This document shows positions 46,101 to 58,875 of a stretch of DNA of 64,000 nucleotides, piece after piece; the stretch's first letter is position 1; every line of letters starts with the position of its first letter. Position numbers and translations under genes: made by a program. The notes below the pieces were generated by a model. That model did no database searches. It worked only from the letters and a program-made list of their open reading frames with translations, and was not told the DNA's origin. The stretch is taken from the NCBI GenBank assembly GCA_004369045.1, contig ML213508.1:921395-985394 (forward strand). Reading direction: 5' to 3'. The stretch comes from Heliocybe sulcata. Lineage: Eukaryota > Basidiomycota > Agaricomycetes > Gloeophyllales > Gloeophyllaceae.

Positions 46101-47988
46101 TCGTCTGGAAAGCGAAAGGCTTGACCACTGCAGCTGAACCTACGGAGGAAGAGGGAAAATACCGCGAGACCGTACGGGAACAGCGCGACTCTCTTCTAGA
46201 GAAGCTGCTTGAGTACGCCGTCGGAACTCAATCGAATACCCAGGATGGTGTAAAACGAGCTGTAAGTCTGTCCCGTTCTGCCCGTGGAGAGTGTTCCTCA
46301 TGAGGGTCTCGCAGGCGTTTCAAAACCTCATGAATCTGCATATCCTCTTTTGCCCTGTCCAGACGGTTGCTCCCGATGGAACGAACTTGCCGACTGCTTC
46401 TTTGTCCCTTGCTCTTGATGATGAAGCACAGTACCGCTGTGCAGGGTTCATACAGGCTGAGATTGAGCGGTATTCAGAAGAAGTGATAGGCAGTGTTTCT
46501 CTTCAGGAGAATTTGGCGGATGACGAAGACTCTGCCGGATCGGAAGCGGAGGACAACTCTGGTTCTAGTAAGGGCAAGACTAAGCAGCGGAAGGGTATCC
46601 AAGGTGAAGGTTAATGAAGCCCATGTAGCCTCGTCATTTACTGACATGCGCTCAGAGCCGAGGTCGACTTCGCGTTCACAACTCGAACGTGAGTATCTTT
46701 TCATCGGGACGATGACGACCTTCCTGCGGGCTATTCGGACTGGCGCAATCAACGTGCGTCATGCTGATGTCCTGCTTGCGCATTTTGGCCGCCTCGGCCC
46801 CTCTTTCGACGTTTGCTGCAAAGTTATCGTGGAACAGGTCCGTGAAGAAGGTCTCTTCAACGGCAACGGGCAGCTGGTAGTTGACATGGTTACCCGGGCA
46901 ACTCAAGAAGTGGGCGTTTTTTCTTGGATCACATTCCTATAATGCTGATCTGCTGCTGCTGTAGTCGTTCTCCTTGCTGCTGGACGGCATCGAGAACACC
47001 GAAGAGCACTCCGTAGCCCTGGCCAGATTGCTGTCTTCGTGCTTCCTTATGAGAGGTGCACAGCTGGCTGTCATTCGGCGACTCGATCCCAAGTTCGTGA
47101 ATGAAATCCACGTCGACTCCTTGACGTGGATAGGGAAGCGATTGGCTACTTACGAGAATAACGACAACAAGCGGGGGCGTAACAAGGCCCTGCTGTTCTT
47201 CAAAGTCTTGATACCGCTTCTAGCTGCAGTGGACAGCAGAGATGCCCTGCGGATGTAAGCTTGCATCCCTCATACTACCGAATGCGTCGCCGAGCTCATT
47301 TTGCAACAGCAAAGCGCACATGGAGCAAGTTCTTGCCCAAGCCAAGGTTCAGCCATCGGCGACGTCGAAGCCCTGGGAACCGCAACGGCTTTACGAAAAG
47401 CGCCTTGGAAACGTCGTTTCGAAAGATAAGGGTAGGCTAGCTATGGATCCTGATTCAGTCTCGGTTTATTGACTATATAATTCGCAAGCCGCGACAAGCA
47501 AGCCTAGGAAGAAGAAGGCGCTTAAAAGCACCGAACTGGCGAGTAGTGATGACGATGAAGAGCATGAAGTGGCAGGATTGGCAGGGGAGACTGCGGCGCC
47601 GGTCAAATCTCGCCCACGTCCAAGACGTGTGACTAGGGCAACGGCAGCCGAACTAACTAGCGAGGAATCAGAACTTACGGAAGATCCATCTGGGAACGAA
47701 GCAGCGAATGTGAGCACACCAAACGCTCGAAACAAACGTGGAGCGTCAGTTCACTCGGAAGAGCATCCATCACCCCTGGCCTCCCCGACTCAACTCAAAT
47801 ACTCTGCTCTTACCAACGGACATACGACGCCCAAGCAGGTCCAAAAGCGAGCTCGCTCTGAAGACGAAGAGAGTGTGCTCTCCGGGCTGAGTTCCGGATT
47901 GGGATCAGAAGGCAGAGATGTCTCAGTTTCACGCCCGCCTGTGGTCGAGGGTGAAATACAGATTAAGCGGAAGAGGATTCGTCATTGA
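43161..47988 (+). CDS. SCC3: cohesin subunit STAG/Scc3 (Psc3-like)
   Basis: Starts MSDAEGSAPRRSQRERKTVE and ends GEIQIKRKRIRH. Multi-exon, well over 1,000 aa. The N-terminal 170 residues are charged and nuclear-type (KRKRQGTDTEGDD, GRRGRKPAGVDG). The STAG domain follows (PALAQAELINSVFRACGC, then FKRFRHSLSEFIERLI and LMSTLQTWVIAMSSSQLRSF). After a long basic coiled coil comes the conserved stromalin domain VFVHRYRDLDPTIRAECV, with MGQWFKKYPSHFLDGSYL and YVGWVLSDSNTQVRLEAV. HEAT-like repeats fill the middle. The tail is acidic/basic and disordered (GLAGETAAPVKSRPRPRR). This is the Scc3/Psc3/Irr1 subunit of cohesin, which binds the kleisin Rad21/Scc1 and DNA. It is essential in yeasts, so it is expected to be intact. 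Confidence 0.93.
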
Positions 47989-48267
47989 TATACTTATTTT
48001 TCTATATTTTCATGCCTATGGTATATTTCCTGCTGTATGTCCTGCGATGTAAGTGACAAGGTGCTCTAATTATTCTCCAGAACTGGGCAGATGGGCATAC
48101 GTAACGAGTGTAGGGATAATGGAGCGAAGGAGTGACTTGCAATAGCGATACAATCCCACATAGCGAGGGAGGAAATAAATAGATGCGAGCACAATACATA
48201 CGGCGCGGTCACCAGCTGGGCTATGGAGAATAACTGGGTCAGACACTTGGCAACAACTTCGAATGGC

Positions 48268-51200
48268 CTATGAACTTACATCACTTGACATAGCGTCATA
48301 AATCTTACCCAAGCCAGCAGGATTAGCAGGCAGAGAAGCTCTACGCTGCAAAGGAGATAGCGGAGAGGTCTTGCCCTTCCGAACGGCCGCTTCTTCTAGA
48401 CTATCCATAGACAGACGCCGCGAAGTCCGATCACCCAGGTCGCCGACTTTGATACCAAGCATGTCGCACAGTTCAGCCTCCACTATAGCCCGCTCAGCAG
48501 ACAATGCTGTAATGACCCCCGATGAAACAACTGCGGATTTTTGTTCCATGTCAGTCTGTTGCTATCAAAAAAATAGGAATATCGCTTACCCATCGAACTA
48601 CGGCTAGCTAGATCCGAAGTGACAATGCCTGGACGACGAGGAGGAATGGGGGGAACAGGAGGAACCTCGTCCGAAGAAAACGTCGACCTCGCTGCAGACA
48701 ACAGAGGCATAGGGCTCACCCTCTGAGAGCTGCTACTGGACAGACGCTGACTTCGTCTGGCGCTGGTTGTCCGCAAGCCCGCTTTCGACGCCCTTAGGCT
48801 GGTCTTTCGTGCCACCAAGACTCGACTGGAGCGTCGGCTCCCTGACATAGCCGATGATGGCGTTTGTGCACCTGCATTCTCGTTCATACGGTCCTGTAGA
48901 TCATCATATTCATGTGCAACGTCCTCAGCCTGTTTCCATGCTTCGTCGCGCTCAGCTTCCAAGGTGGCGACACGGGCCTTGAGAGACTCTGCCTCGGCCG
49001 CTTTCTTGATCCAGCTTGTATTGAGCTTCCGCAATGCCATAGCGAGGGCACTGCTAGAATGCATGTCCGTTAGCCTTTGCAGCTGGTGGATCTGGTCGTT
49101 GACCACATGCAACTCTTCAACGACCTGGTCCAAGGAAGCGCATGTCTCCGCGAGATCTTCCAATGCCCTGAGGCGCGGAGAATACTCCATTGCTCCGGCT
49201 GCATCGTTGGGGCTTCTAGACAGAGCACCCAGGAGGGCAGTTCGTTTCCTTGCCAGAAGCTTGTACCTAGTCTTCAATTCCCCGCTCAGGTCCTCCAACC
49301 TTCTCATCTCTTCCGGGATCGCGTGATCCAGCACGTCAAGCGATAAGATTCGGATTGACGAAGCTTGACTGGAATGCACAATCGCCTTCGAGACGACGGC
49401 CTGGAGCTCTTCCGAAGTGAAAGTCCACTTTGCCATGTCAATGGTGTAGCCGCGAAATCGTACTGGTACTGTCTGAAATCTGGGAGGAGAGGACAGCGCA
49501 GTGCCAGGTGTGTATGGACTATGATGCATTGCGTTGCTCGTCAAGGATGACACAGACCCGTTGCGCTCGCGACCGGTTAACCCTAGGGATTGAGGTGGAT
49601 AAACAGCAGGCTGACTGGGTCTGCGCGGTCCTATAGGCAGCGGTGGCCGAGGCCTAATGGACCGCCGAGCACCAGCAGGAGGGTTATTCTGTGGCATCTG
49701 CGACGAGTTGTATTCAGGCGCTGAAGATTCCCTCACCGGAGTGTCATTCACTGCAGCCTGGTACGAGGGAGGAGGCACGAAAGACGGAGTCAGTATAGCG
49801 AGGAATGGCTCTTCTGGCGGAGTTCTGGGAGGTCGAGACAAGGGTCCAGGGGGAGAACGATTGCCGGGAGACATAGGCGACTCAGGCGCAGCAAGGGTGA
49901 TACCTGCTCGAAGCGACAGCCTAGGTGGAGGCGCATCCAGAGAATTACTCCTAGATGGGACACTCTTTTCGAGTATGCAATTTCCCAAAGCAGGTGAGGA
50001 AGGCCGATCAGTCTGTTGCATAGCCGCCGGTGGAGAATTGGATGGAACAAATTCTGATGGAACAGATGAGGGCTGAGGTGATGGAGGGTTGGGCGACGGG
50101 TGCAAAGGAGTCCGGATGGCTGTTGAGTTGACGTCCGGGTCTGAGTCTATGACAGTGATAATCTGACCATTTGGAGATACCGGCCTTGACCCGCTCATAG
50201 GTGGGGGTATAGTCGCAGCTCGGGACCTGTACCTGGCATCCGGCACCGTAGCAGAAGATGCTCTGTTGGTCGAAGACTGCTCCCCACGAGGAGCCTGACT
50301 AGAGGATGAGACCACGTTCGCGGAGACTCTCCTCATCACTGGAGGCAGCGGGCTTGGGGGCACCGCCGGAACGGGGGGTGCCGAAGTTAGATCGGGCGTC
50401 CACATAGGAGTAAATAGTCGGGGGGTCTCTGGGAATGTCTGCTGGTGCCCATGGGATCCTGTCGAAGGGCTGTTACTTTCGTTAGTTTGATCCCCTTCGT
50501 CTATTGGTATACCAAGAGAATACGTAGGTTCACGAATCACCCGAATAGGACTTGGGATGCTCCCAGAGCGCTGATGGTGGAATATAGAATGAGTGACTGG
50601 GAGTAAGATATCATCCAGAAGGTCCGGAGATTGTGGAGGATCGTCGGCTGGTGCTGCTAACGACGCAGAGGGTGGGTGCACCAATCGCCTCGTCGTTCGA
50701 GAAAGTCGGTGCTGGACTCTCGCCGAGTTGGCCGTATGCTCGTCATCCTCTGGGAAGGGCGACTCTGGCACAGATCCAGAGCCCCGTCGAGTGCCAATCG
50801 GAAGGCGAATGACAGAGTTTTGCAGACGCCTATCCTTGGACACCGTCGAACCCCGTGAATTTGCTCTGACTATCTCCGGCTCGGATTTTACAGAATAAAT
50901 AACTGGCAAGACCCAGTCAAGCTACGCTCGAGGTATGACGATGTGGACGTACCTCTGCCTGTGAGAGAGGAATCTCCGTTCTGACTATTGGATCTGGACC
51001 TTGCCGCAGATGGCACAAGGAGCTTCGAGGACGAAGGGGACTGGTGACCAGGGAACCGACGGTCCATCGGGGACAGAAAGCGGTAGTCGTCCAGCACTTG
51101 GTCGATCTCCTTGCCAGATCGTTCAGAATACGAGGTTGAAGCTGGAGGCCGGGCAGAGGACGGCGGAGCGGATGAAGGAGGAGTACTATCCTGCTGATCA

Positions 51201-52520
51201 CGGGAGTGGGAAGGAGACGGAGACGAGTGGCTCCCTTCTGCGCTCTTGCAGGGACTGGTTCCTGCGCTGAGGGGTGGCTGACTGCAAGTGCTAGGCACCG
51301 GAGAAGATGCTTCCGATATACGGGATATAGGTCGTACGTTGAGGGGCTCATTCAGATGCAGCAGTGCCGAACCGCGTCGCCTAGTGAGTGGCGGCGTTTC
51401 CGGCGGCAACAGGGTGGAGGATGCCTTTGACTGAAATTCGCTTTCTCCTTGGCTAACACCGGAGCTGGGTCTACTATGCATCTCAGGGGGTATATCGAGC
51501 AAGAGTGCAGAGGTGGGCATAGGAGGAACGGGGGGTATATCCGAGTTGGCATGGCTGCCGGGCGTGTGCACAATCTCTCCTCTCGCGCTGGTTCGCCTGT
51601 CTTTCCAATACGGCGAGTTGACCAAAGGGTATTCGCCTTTAGGCAGAGTCGCGGAGTCCTGTCGCGATATACCACCACTGCGATAGTGCGAGGTCCTCCT
51701 GGACTCGGGGCCATGAAGAGGAAACGCGCTGGAAATGAGTGCCTGTGCTAGCGTGGTCCCAGATATAGTCGACATGTTGTCCAATTCAGCGTCTATCTCC
51801 ACTATTGAATCAGGCCGAGTCTGGGCACGAGCAAGGGGCCGGGATGAACTTGCGTAGGGATGGGACTTTACAGGACCGTCGGACGTAGAGCGGTCAATCT
51901 GAGTCTGTGTATCATCCACCGGAGGTATCTGAATACGTGCGGGTGGCATGCGTCGTCCTGTATTCATGATCTGCAGAGAGAATAAGCAAGAGAGTTATGG
52001 GCGGCCTGAAAACGTTACCTGGTCGTCCGAGCTATCCGTTTCAGCCGAGAATACTCTCGGACGTCCATTCTACAATCGGCGTCAGCTTCAACTCAACTAA
52101 CAGAAAGTCTAAACTAAGCCTCAGTACCTGACCAACTTCCGATGTGACATTTCTGGTAGTCGCATCGAGGGCTCTCCGACTGTCGTTTCTGACCGGCGTT
52201 GCTTTGCCACCCTCTCGGGCTCGTACGGGACGCGAAGGAATGTCTCCTAGAAGCTCAGAAGGAAAGAACGTAGAAAGAGCATCTGAAGGAAGGTCCAGTT
52301 GCACTGTCGGAGAAACCAATTCCGCCTGGCCGAGGCTATCGCCCTGCTTTCTATTCTCTCCTATATTCGTAGAATGCGGCGACAGAAGCGGCGCCTTGAT
52401 GTCCACGACCGCTGGCGAAGTGAAACGCTCTGACGAGGGCGGCGACTGTATATGCTTAATGGAGGCTATGTCGATCTTCTTGGCTTTCCGCCGCGTCGTC
52501 CGATTCATAAAGCTCAGCAT
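48268..52520 (-). CDS. large disordered coiled-coil protein (1345 aa), function unknown
   Basis: Exons complement(48268-48530, 48590-50902, 50953-51970, 52019-52069, 52128-52520), 4038 nt, one frame. The ATG at 52520 opens MLSFMNRTTRRKAKKIDIAS. About the first 830 residues are Ser/Pro-rich and probably unstructured, with many SP and PxxP runs (PPVPAVPPSPLPPVM, RPPLPIGPRRPSQP). A folded part begins near KWTFTSEELQAVVSKAIV and runs into coiled coils (EEMRRLEDLSGELKTRYKLL, SLDQVVEELHVVNDQIHQL, AAEAESLKARVATLEAER). The C-terminus is LGKIYDAMSSDVSS. The layout resembles cytoskeletal, septation or polarity scaffolds. I recognise no named family. A short extra exon beyond 48268 cannot be excluded. 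Confidence 0.8.
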
Positions 52521-53689
52521 AGTCGAGTCGCAGCACCAAGCCAGGATGGAAGAGGCGAGGCGGGCGCGGCGCTTGAATGGTATAAGACGAGCAGAGGCCG
52601 GAGTCAGAGATCTTACAACAAGAAACGAGCATATGAAGCTGTGGGCCCCGCAACCCGAAGATGACATTGGTTACTCCCATCATGGCTGAGCACAGAAGAT
52701 CAATCTGTCCAATAATAGTCCAATCAAGTGTACCGGCCTTCATTGGACGTCCAGACACCCAGCGTTCATGTTTGCTTCTTTGCGTGCGAGACGTCCAGGG
52801 ATGCAATGGACGTCTTCAGAAATTTCACGCCGGCAGTCCTATACTTCAGAAAGACAGAATTATAACTCATGCATGAGATGCACGCAGTATGCGTAGCGAT
52901 AGCTGGGAAAGCCAGGGACATGATGGTGAGATGATAGCGCCGTCATGTGTTCCGGCTCCGGCGATGTTGATATTATGTCCGCGATATTGATCAAGTAATC
53001 ATTCGGTGCAAAGTGAAGTATTCTTGTATCCGGCGCTCAGGTCCTGCCACATAACCAGTGCGGAGCATAGCCCTAGAATAGTCTTCACGCGTGCGCCCCT
53101 CCCCGCTACTGTTAGACGCAAAATGAGTGCCGAGCATGGAATTCAGGACTACGTTAAAAGCGTGCAATGTCCGCAAGCACGGAAGAGAAGCTCGCTCAGA
53201 ATATAGTAGCCGCACCTGCATGAGAAGAGTCCACGATTGACTGATCATGATGATGATGTCCAAAGCGGCGGACGCTGAGCCTTTCTACGATAGATGAAGC
53301 TCGTCAAGCAAGGACAGAGCTGAGCGATATTCCTCCAAGAGTTCAGCATTCAGCGTTCAACGTTCAGCGCTCAGCGTTGGAGGTGGTAGCGACACGATAA
53401 TGCAAAAATACGGGAGACGCCGCGTGGCTAATCATATTTACACGTGTTTGCGAGCGGCCACGTTATAAGGAACACTGTGACACTTTTGTCACATCACAGC
53501 AGCCACATCATAATTCAAAGTCCGCCTGTAGGACTTGCGCGTTTCCATACTCCGATCGCTCAAAAGGGAAGGCGCCTACATAGCGTGTGCAGACTGGTTG
53601 CCACTCCCATGGGCCATCACCGCAGGGAACCGAATATACATGATCGCTGTAAACGCCGACCTGAATTGAGATGTGAGCTTTGATATATA
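52521..53689. other. intergenic region upstream of the coiled-coil gene
   Basis: Probable promoter of the 48268-52520 gene. Around 53339-53375 a short run of TTCAGCG/TTCAACG units is seen. No gene is supported. Confidence 0.35.
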
Positions 53690-54430
53690 ATATTCACCGG
53701 AGATGGCAGATTATTTTTCATATATGTTATGTTATGTATAGGAATTCATATATATGAAATACATACAAAGCTACATTGTGTTAGAATATGTTGAAGTGAA
53801 TTATAAATATTGTCCGATGTGTAGTTATAGTTATAATCCTCATTTGCATTGAGGTTTTCGATCGACAACAATTTCGAATATTCCATTGCACAGGGATTAT
53901 CGCCCATATCTGGTATATCTTACGAGATATGCTTGATGTGTGGAATTTCAAATTTACTTCGGGATACCCCAACAGGCCCGAATGAGAACCCATATATGGA
54001 ATATATCGCCATGACAAATGTTGGTCCCCGGTTTCAATTTGACATTTGTCCCACTGGTGCTGGAAGAAATATTGGCCATCATTTTTTCAAGCGGAGAATT
54101 TGAAATGTTTCACAAACTTCTGCTGTATATGGATATGCTTTACTAAATATGTAATACAGCCAGAACTACGTGAGAACCTAATATTTAAAACTTTTACTTT
54201 TTGCCGTAGCTTCGGCCAAATATGAGATCACCATTCACTTTAACCTTTGCACGTGAATAACAAATATGCCTTGCAAGTCATAAAATCAAACAAATTGTGG
54301 ATATATGTTCTCATTTTAACCATACATGATATATCAAATAAATAATCATGTATCCAATTGCACAGATATTTCAACCGTGACTTCCCGGTATTGGGTGACA
54401 TTTACAGGGCAGTCATATATTCCGTTACTG
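53690..54430. other. AT-rich island
   Basis: Clearly richer in A+T than everything around it, with many TATATA and ATATGT runs. An 84-codon plus frame at 53849-54103 has no recognised motif. No clear terminal repeat or target duplication was found by eye. It could be a decayed transposon, a matrix-attachment-like spacer, or a gene desert with relaxed composition. Confidence 0.4.
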
Positions 54431-55559
54431 GAAGTGCATCTCTGTGAGCTGTGGCAGTCTGCCACTACCGCAAGTTGAAATCAGTCTCTATTCCTGCTTC
54501 GACTCAGGCTGCATTGTGTTGGACTGATCACACCGGTACCCGTCATCCTGAGCTTCTACTGCCTGTGAAGAGTCGACCTTCGCGGTCTTGACCACCGACG
54601 TGCAAGACAAGCATTTCTCACATCATCAGAATATTCACTGACTTCATACGGCCACACCGAACACAAATATTGTGGTATGTGAAGCGAGCCCGAACATGAT
54701 CAACTCTACATCTCTTCAATCGCTCAGTGTGCCATCTCGTCAATGGATCTTCTCCTCATAACCACGCGTCTAAAACACCGCCACTCGGTTCTCCCAACCC
54801 CCCCTGATCAAAGACAGGTCTGGAATACAATCAGACCGGAATTTATGATTTTCCTAGAAGCCACCCTCGAGACAAAATGAAACACGGAGCCAAACTGCCG
54901 TGCCTAAAAATGCATGTTCTTACGCATGGTCCAGCGAGCAACCGGTGATTTACCGACACACATTGGGCATACGGACCCCCACCCAAACCTGACTTCGAGT
55001 ACTACTGCCGCTGCTCCAATACCTCGAACTTCCGAACAGCACCCAAGGTAGAACATCCAAGGTTATTATTATACGAAGGGATGGACCATACATGCAAGTA
55101 CGCTAAACGGACGGAATTACCAATCATGTCCATGAGATACTACGACGAAACGCTCAACTGGAAGGTCTAATGATACAACGCGCATGATAAGAGACCGTGA
55201 CAAGAACCAGGGGGAATGGAGCGGGCGGAACAAGTTACTGCAATGACAATGCCGACAAAGATGCGAAGATGCAGGATAAATCAATGGGAATCGGAAATGA
55301 AGGGGGCCGGGGGCATCGTGAACGAAACGTAGGAATGCGTCGATGATCAAGAGAATACAGAGTACCGATTATAGAATGCTGGACGCCAATAGTGTATTGT
55401 ATAAGATTTGTGCGAGGCGGGCAAGGTCCGCGATTAGGACCCAAAAAGGCCCCAGGTCCAAATGTATATGGATATTCCGAACGTATTCTAATCAGAACGG
55501 CAGTCGGTCAGCACGCGATAACACCTAGTGGGGCGATGAAACGTACTGCATTCCCGTGC
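54431..55559. other. intergenic region left of the second coiled-coil gene
   Basis: Normal composition and only short frames. Probably 3' flank of the 55560-58042 gene. Confidence 0.35.
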
Positions 55560-58042
55560 TCATTCCGACAACAGCTTCAACTTAGTGAACAGCTCAGCAG
55601 CTTCCGGGGACTGCTCCATAGCCTGCCCAAACGACCGGGCCTTCCCCTTCCGCACACCTGTGGCGTTTGAGAGTGTACCAGACGCGCTGACAACAGAGTT
55701 CGAGGACGACGCGGAAAGACGTTTCAACGCTCTTTCCAATTGCGTCTCATTCTGACTGTCGGAGACGGGGCTGTCGGGATCAGCGTATGGCGTGGGCGAC
55801 TCCGGGATCGCAGACAAGCCAGACGAGGAGGCGGTGTTCGCTGCGGTCAAGCCAGGCAGAGACGATGTCGATGCCGATGATAGAGAGGAACTAGACGGGT
55901 GGTTTGGGACCTGAGGGATGTCGAAGCCCAGACCAGTGAGAATGGTGCTGTCTAGCGTTTCAGCAATTGACAGGGCCGGCGATCTGTTTGACAATCCCGG
56001 GCTGGAATTTCGCAGAGTCGGGCTCGACGGGGAACCCTGTGTCCCAGCGCCGAAGGAGCGACTCGACCTTGGTGTTGTTGATGTCCCTGGAGCGCTGGCT
56101 TGAGCAGCGTTCGTTAATGCAGGACTGCTTTGCTGGAGTAGTCTCAAGCCTTCAACGGTATCTTGGCCAGGCGAGCGTGTACCAGATCTTGGGAACTCTA
56201 CACCTGACGAGACTTCATTACCTCGCAGGGCAGCCAGATCTGCAGAGGTGGCGCCGTTCATGACAAGATATCGCAGCCCCCTGATCTCCCTGTCCCGTTT
56301 CTGAGTCTCCTTCTCGAGGAACACAACGCGCCGCTCGAGCAGTGCCTTTTCTGCCTCGTGCTTCCCTACGATCTCCAGCAAGTATTCTGAGAGGTCGTCA
56401 ATCTTTGACCGCTGCGAAGTCAAGGCACGTCTGAGTTGCTCCTTGGACGCTTCCTCGATGTCGCGTGGCCTCGGTGAATTCTCATCTCCTAGATCCCTCC
56501 GCATAGACGGTGTTCTTTGCATGACAGTTGCGGGGGAAGTCGAGCCAGAAGGGAAAGCCAGTGATCGAGGAGAGCTAGGAGACTTCGATCTTTTAGCTGG
56601 CAGAGAGCATGTGGTGATAGCTCGGGGACGAGGAGAGCCATCTAATACGTAGGGGAGATGCTGCTGAGAAATAATAGAAGGTATCGATGGAATTGAGGAA
56701 GACATAGCGAATATGGCGCTATCAGATGAAGCGCTTGTCGGAGGAGTAGGCAGTGGTATGGCCGGAGGAGCCGTTGGAGCCTTGGACCGCAACGGAGACG
56801 GGATATGCTTGACAGATGGCCGCCTCTGGGCTATGCTAGATGTCGATTCAGCTAAGCTGAGGATAGAGGACGTGGCTCCTCCACTGTTCGTCCTCTGCCG
56901 AGTTAGGCTGACCTCCGACTCAGGCTCCGACATACGATCAAGAGAGGAATTCGAGGCATTCGTGCTTCTGTCCGGGTCCGAGCTGCTCGTAAGTGACGAG
57001 AGGCTTGCGTTCGACGGCTGGAATATCGCTCAGTCACGAGACAATCGAAATATAGAGTTTTGTACGCACGTGGTCACTTGGGACATCTAAATGCTCGAGA
57101 TCCACCTGGTCCAAGCGAGCGGTCCCCTTGGTAGGCGATATAGGTGGCGTAGGAGCAATGCGAGGAGATACATAATGTCCCTCGTCGTCTGTACTATGAA
57201 GGGGATTGCCTTGAGGAGGGGAAATAGCAATGGTAGGGCGTAGAGGGCGTGGTGTAGGCGATCGTGTTCCGTCCTTGGACGATTCAGAACTGCGTGGGGT
57301 GTAGAACGAATTGGAGTTGTTAGAAAAGATATTAGGTTTGGAGGTACGCTTGGGAATGGAAGATTGGAAAGTATTCGGCGTCAAAGGGGTGAATTGTCGT
57401 GTTACAGAGTCGAAGGATGGAGGAGAAACATTGACAGGAGGGAGATGGGAAGGAATGCTTGGCCGAGGGTGCTCATCCTCTGAGGATAGATCTTCGTTCC
57501 AAACTGCAGCCGGTATTCTGTTCAAACGTGTTAACAATCGCTAGGACCTGAATTTATAATGGCAGCAGGAACTATGAAGCCAAGCCTGGTAGCGGCGGAC
57601 AAATCTCGGCAGACGAAACTCAGAACACGGAGGAGAAGAGCAGTTTGGGAACAGAAGCAGGATGCTCGTCCAAGCCCAGCCAAACAAAATACCACAGAAA
57701 CCAATATATATATACACTGCTGAGGCAGACTCACCCGGTACCTTTGCCCTTTATATTACGGTCAGGTTTATTCCCCGCCGAAGGTCTGTCATTGGATAGC
57801 GAGGGCTTGGGAGGTAACGGAGGGGCTGAAGGAGCAACTGCGACAGGTAAAGCCGATTTCTTCTTTCGCCCTAAGAAAGGCAGTCTACGCCTGCTCTTAT
57901 GGACATCGGCCTCGGGCAGGTGCGGCAAGGGGGGGATTTCAGCCTCAAACGTCGCTCGAGGACCTTGAGTGCTACCTTGAACACGCTCTGAGGCATCAGA
58001 GGTTTTGGAACGAAAACGATGGCTAGGAGAGCGGCCAGACAT
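55560..58042 (-). CDS. serine/proline-rich coiled-coil protein (737 aa), function unknown
   Basis: Exons complement(55560-57017, 57070-57517, 57735-58042), 2214 nt in one frame; the donor GTGCGT after GACCAC is chosen because it alone keeps the frame. The ATG at 58042 opens MSGRSPSHRFRSKTSDASE. A basic motif RRRLPFLGRKKK lies near residue 55. Long Ser/Pro-rich stretches follow, then one coiled coil (EEASKEQLRRALTSQRSKID, EAEKALLERRVVFLEKETQ), then more low-complexity Ser/Pro sequence and an ordered tail KARSFGQAMEQSPEAAEL. No named family is recognised. Same strand and same general architecture as the gene at 48268-52520, but no direct sequence match was seen between them. Confidence 0.78.
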
Positions 58043-58875
58043 AACGAGGGTGAAGGATGCAAAGGAGTGACAGGACGGACAGAGCGTCAAAATTACTAAG
58101 AAAGGAAGGTGTAATGGATCGTATCGCGAGCACGGAAGCAAAGTCAGAGAGTAGAGATACCAGCAGGGGCCATAACAGAAATCATGCGTTACAAGACGGC
58201 TTATAAGCAAATTCGCGGCGGGATTATCGAGGCCTCCGGCCAAAATGAATCCGCAATGCACCAAATAATGGAACACCGCGAAGTCTGGCCGCCCGATTAG
58301 CTTAACGGCATCCGTTCCGCCAATGGAATGTAGGTTCCCAGATGGCTGCTTCGCGGCTGCCTCTGGATCTCAAAGGATCAAGCGCACCACGTTATTAATA
58401 TGGCATCAAGACAGAGGCACAAGCGAGCGACGCTCCAGGCGGTTGCCTACCGGAAGCCGCATGTGGCGCACAAAAATACCATGTGAAGCCGGCGGGTCAT
58501 GATTGAACACTGCTCTGTACAACATTCCATTCTGAACTGCTCTATAGGACAGTTATTAAGCTGAATTAAACTTAAAGGCTGGCATCCGGAAGAGCCCATC
58601 GAGCGATATGCTGACGTTCATGTGCCTTCGCGAAAAGTTCATACAGCCTCCTTGTCCTGCGGCTATATCAGAAGCTTCGGTGACGGAAGCAAAAATTCAG
58701 GGGGGTAAGGGGTATCTCAGGAAATAACCACGCTCGAAGGACCACGCTCGAAGGACCACGCTCGAAGGACTCCTTGACCGGCGGGAAAAAGCGCCCATAC
58801 CGTAAGGACATGCGCACATGAACGAATGAAGCCATCAGTATTAGTAACATATCACAAGCACGCAATAGCCAGAGT
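58043..58875. other. intergenic region with a short tandem repeat
   Basis: Promoter space of the 55560-58042 gene and 3' flank of the kinase gene. It contains three perfect 14-bp copies of ACCACGCTCGAAGG at 58727-58768. Confidence 0.4.
58727..58768. repeat. 3 x 14-bp tandem repeat
   Basis: Three back-to-back identical copies of ACCACGCTCGAAGG. A minor minisatellite. Confidence 0.8.

Noticed and set aside
58727-58768. Possible CRISPR-like or regulatory array
   Set aside because: Only three directly adjacent 14-bp copies without spacers; a simple minisatellite.
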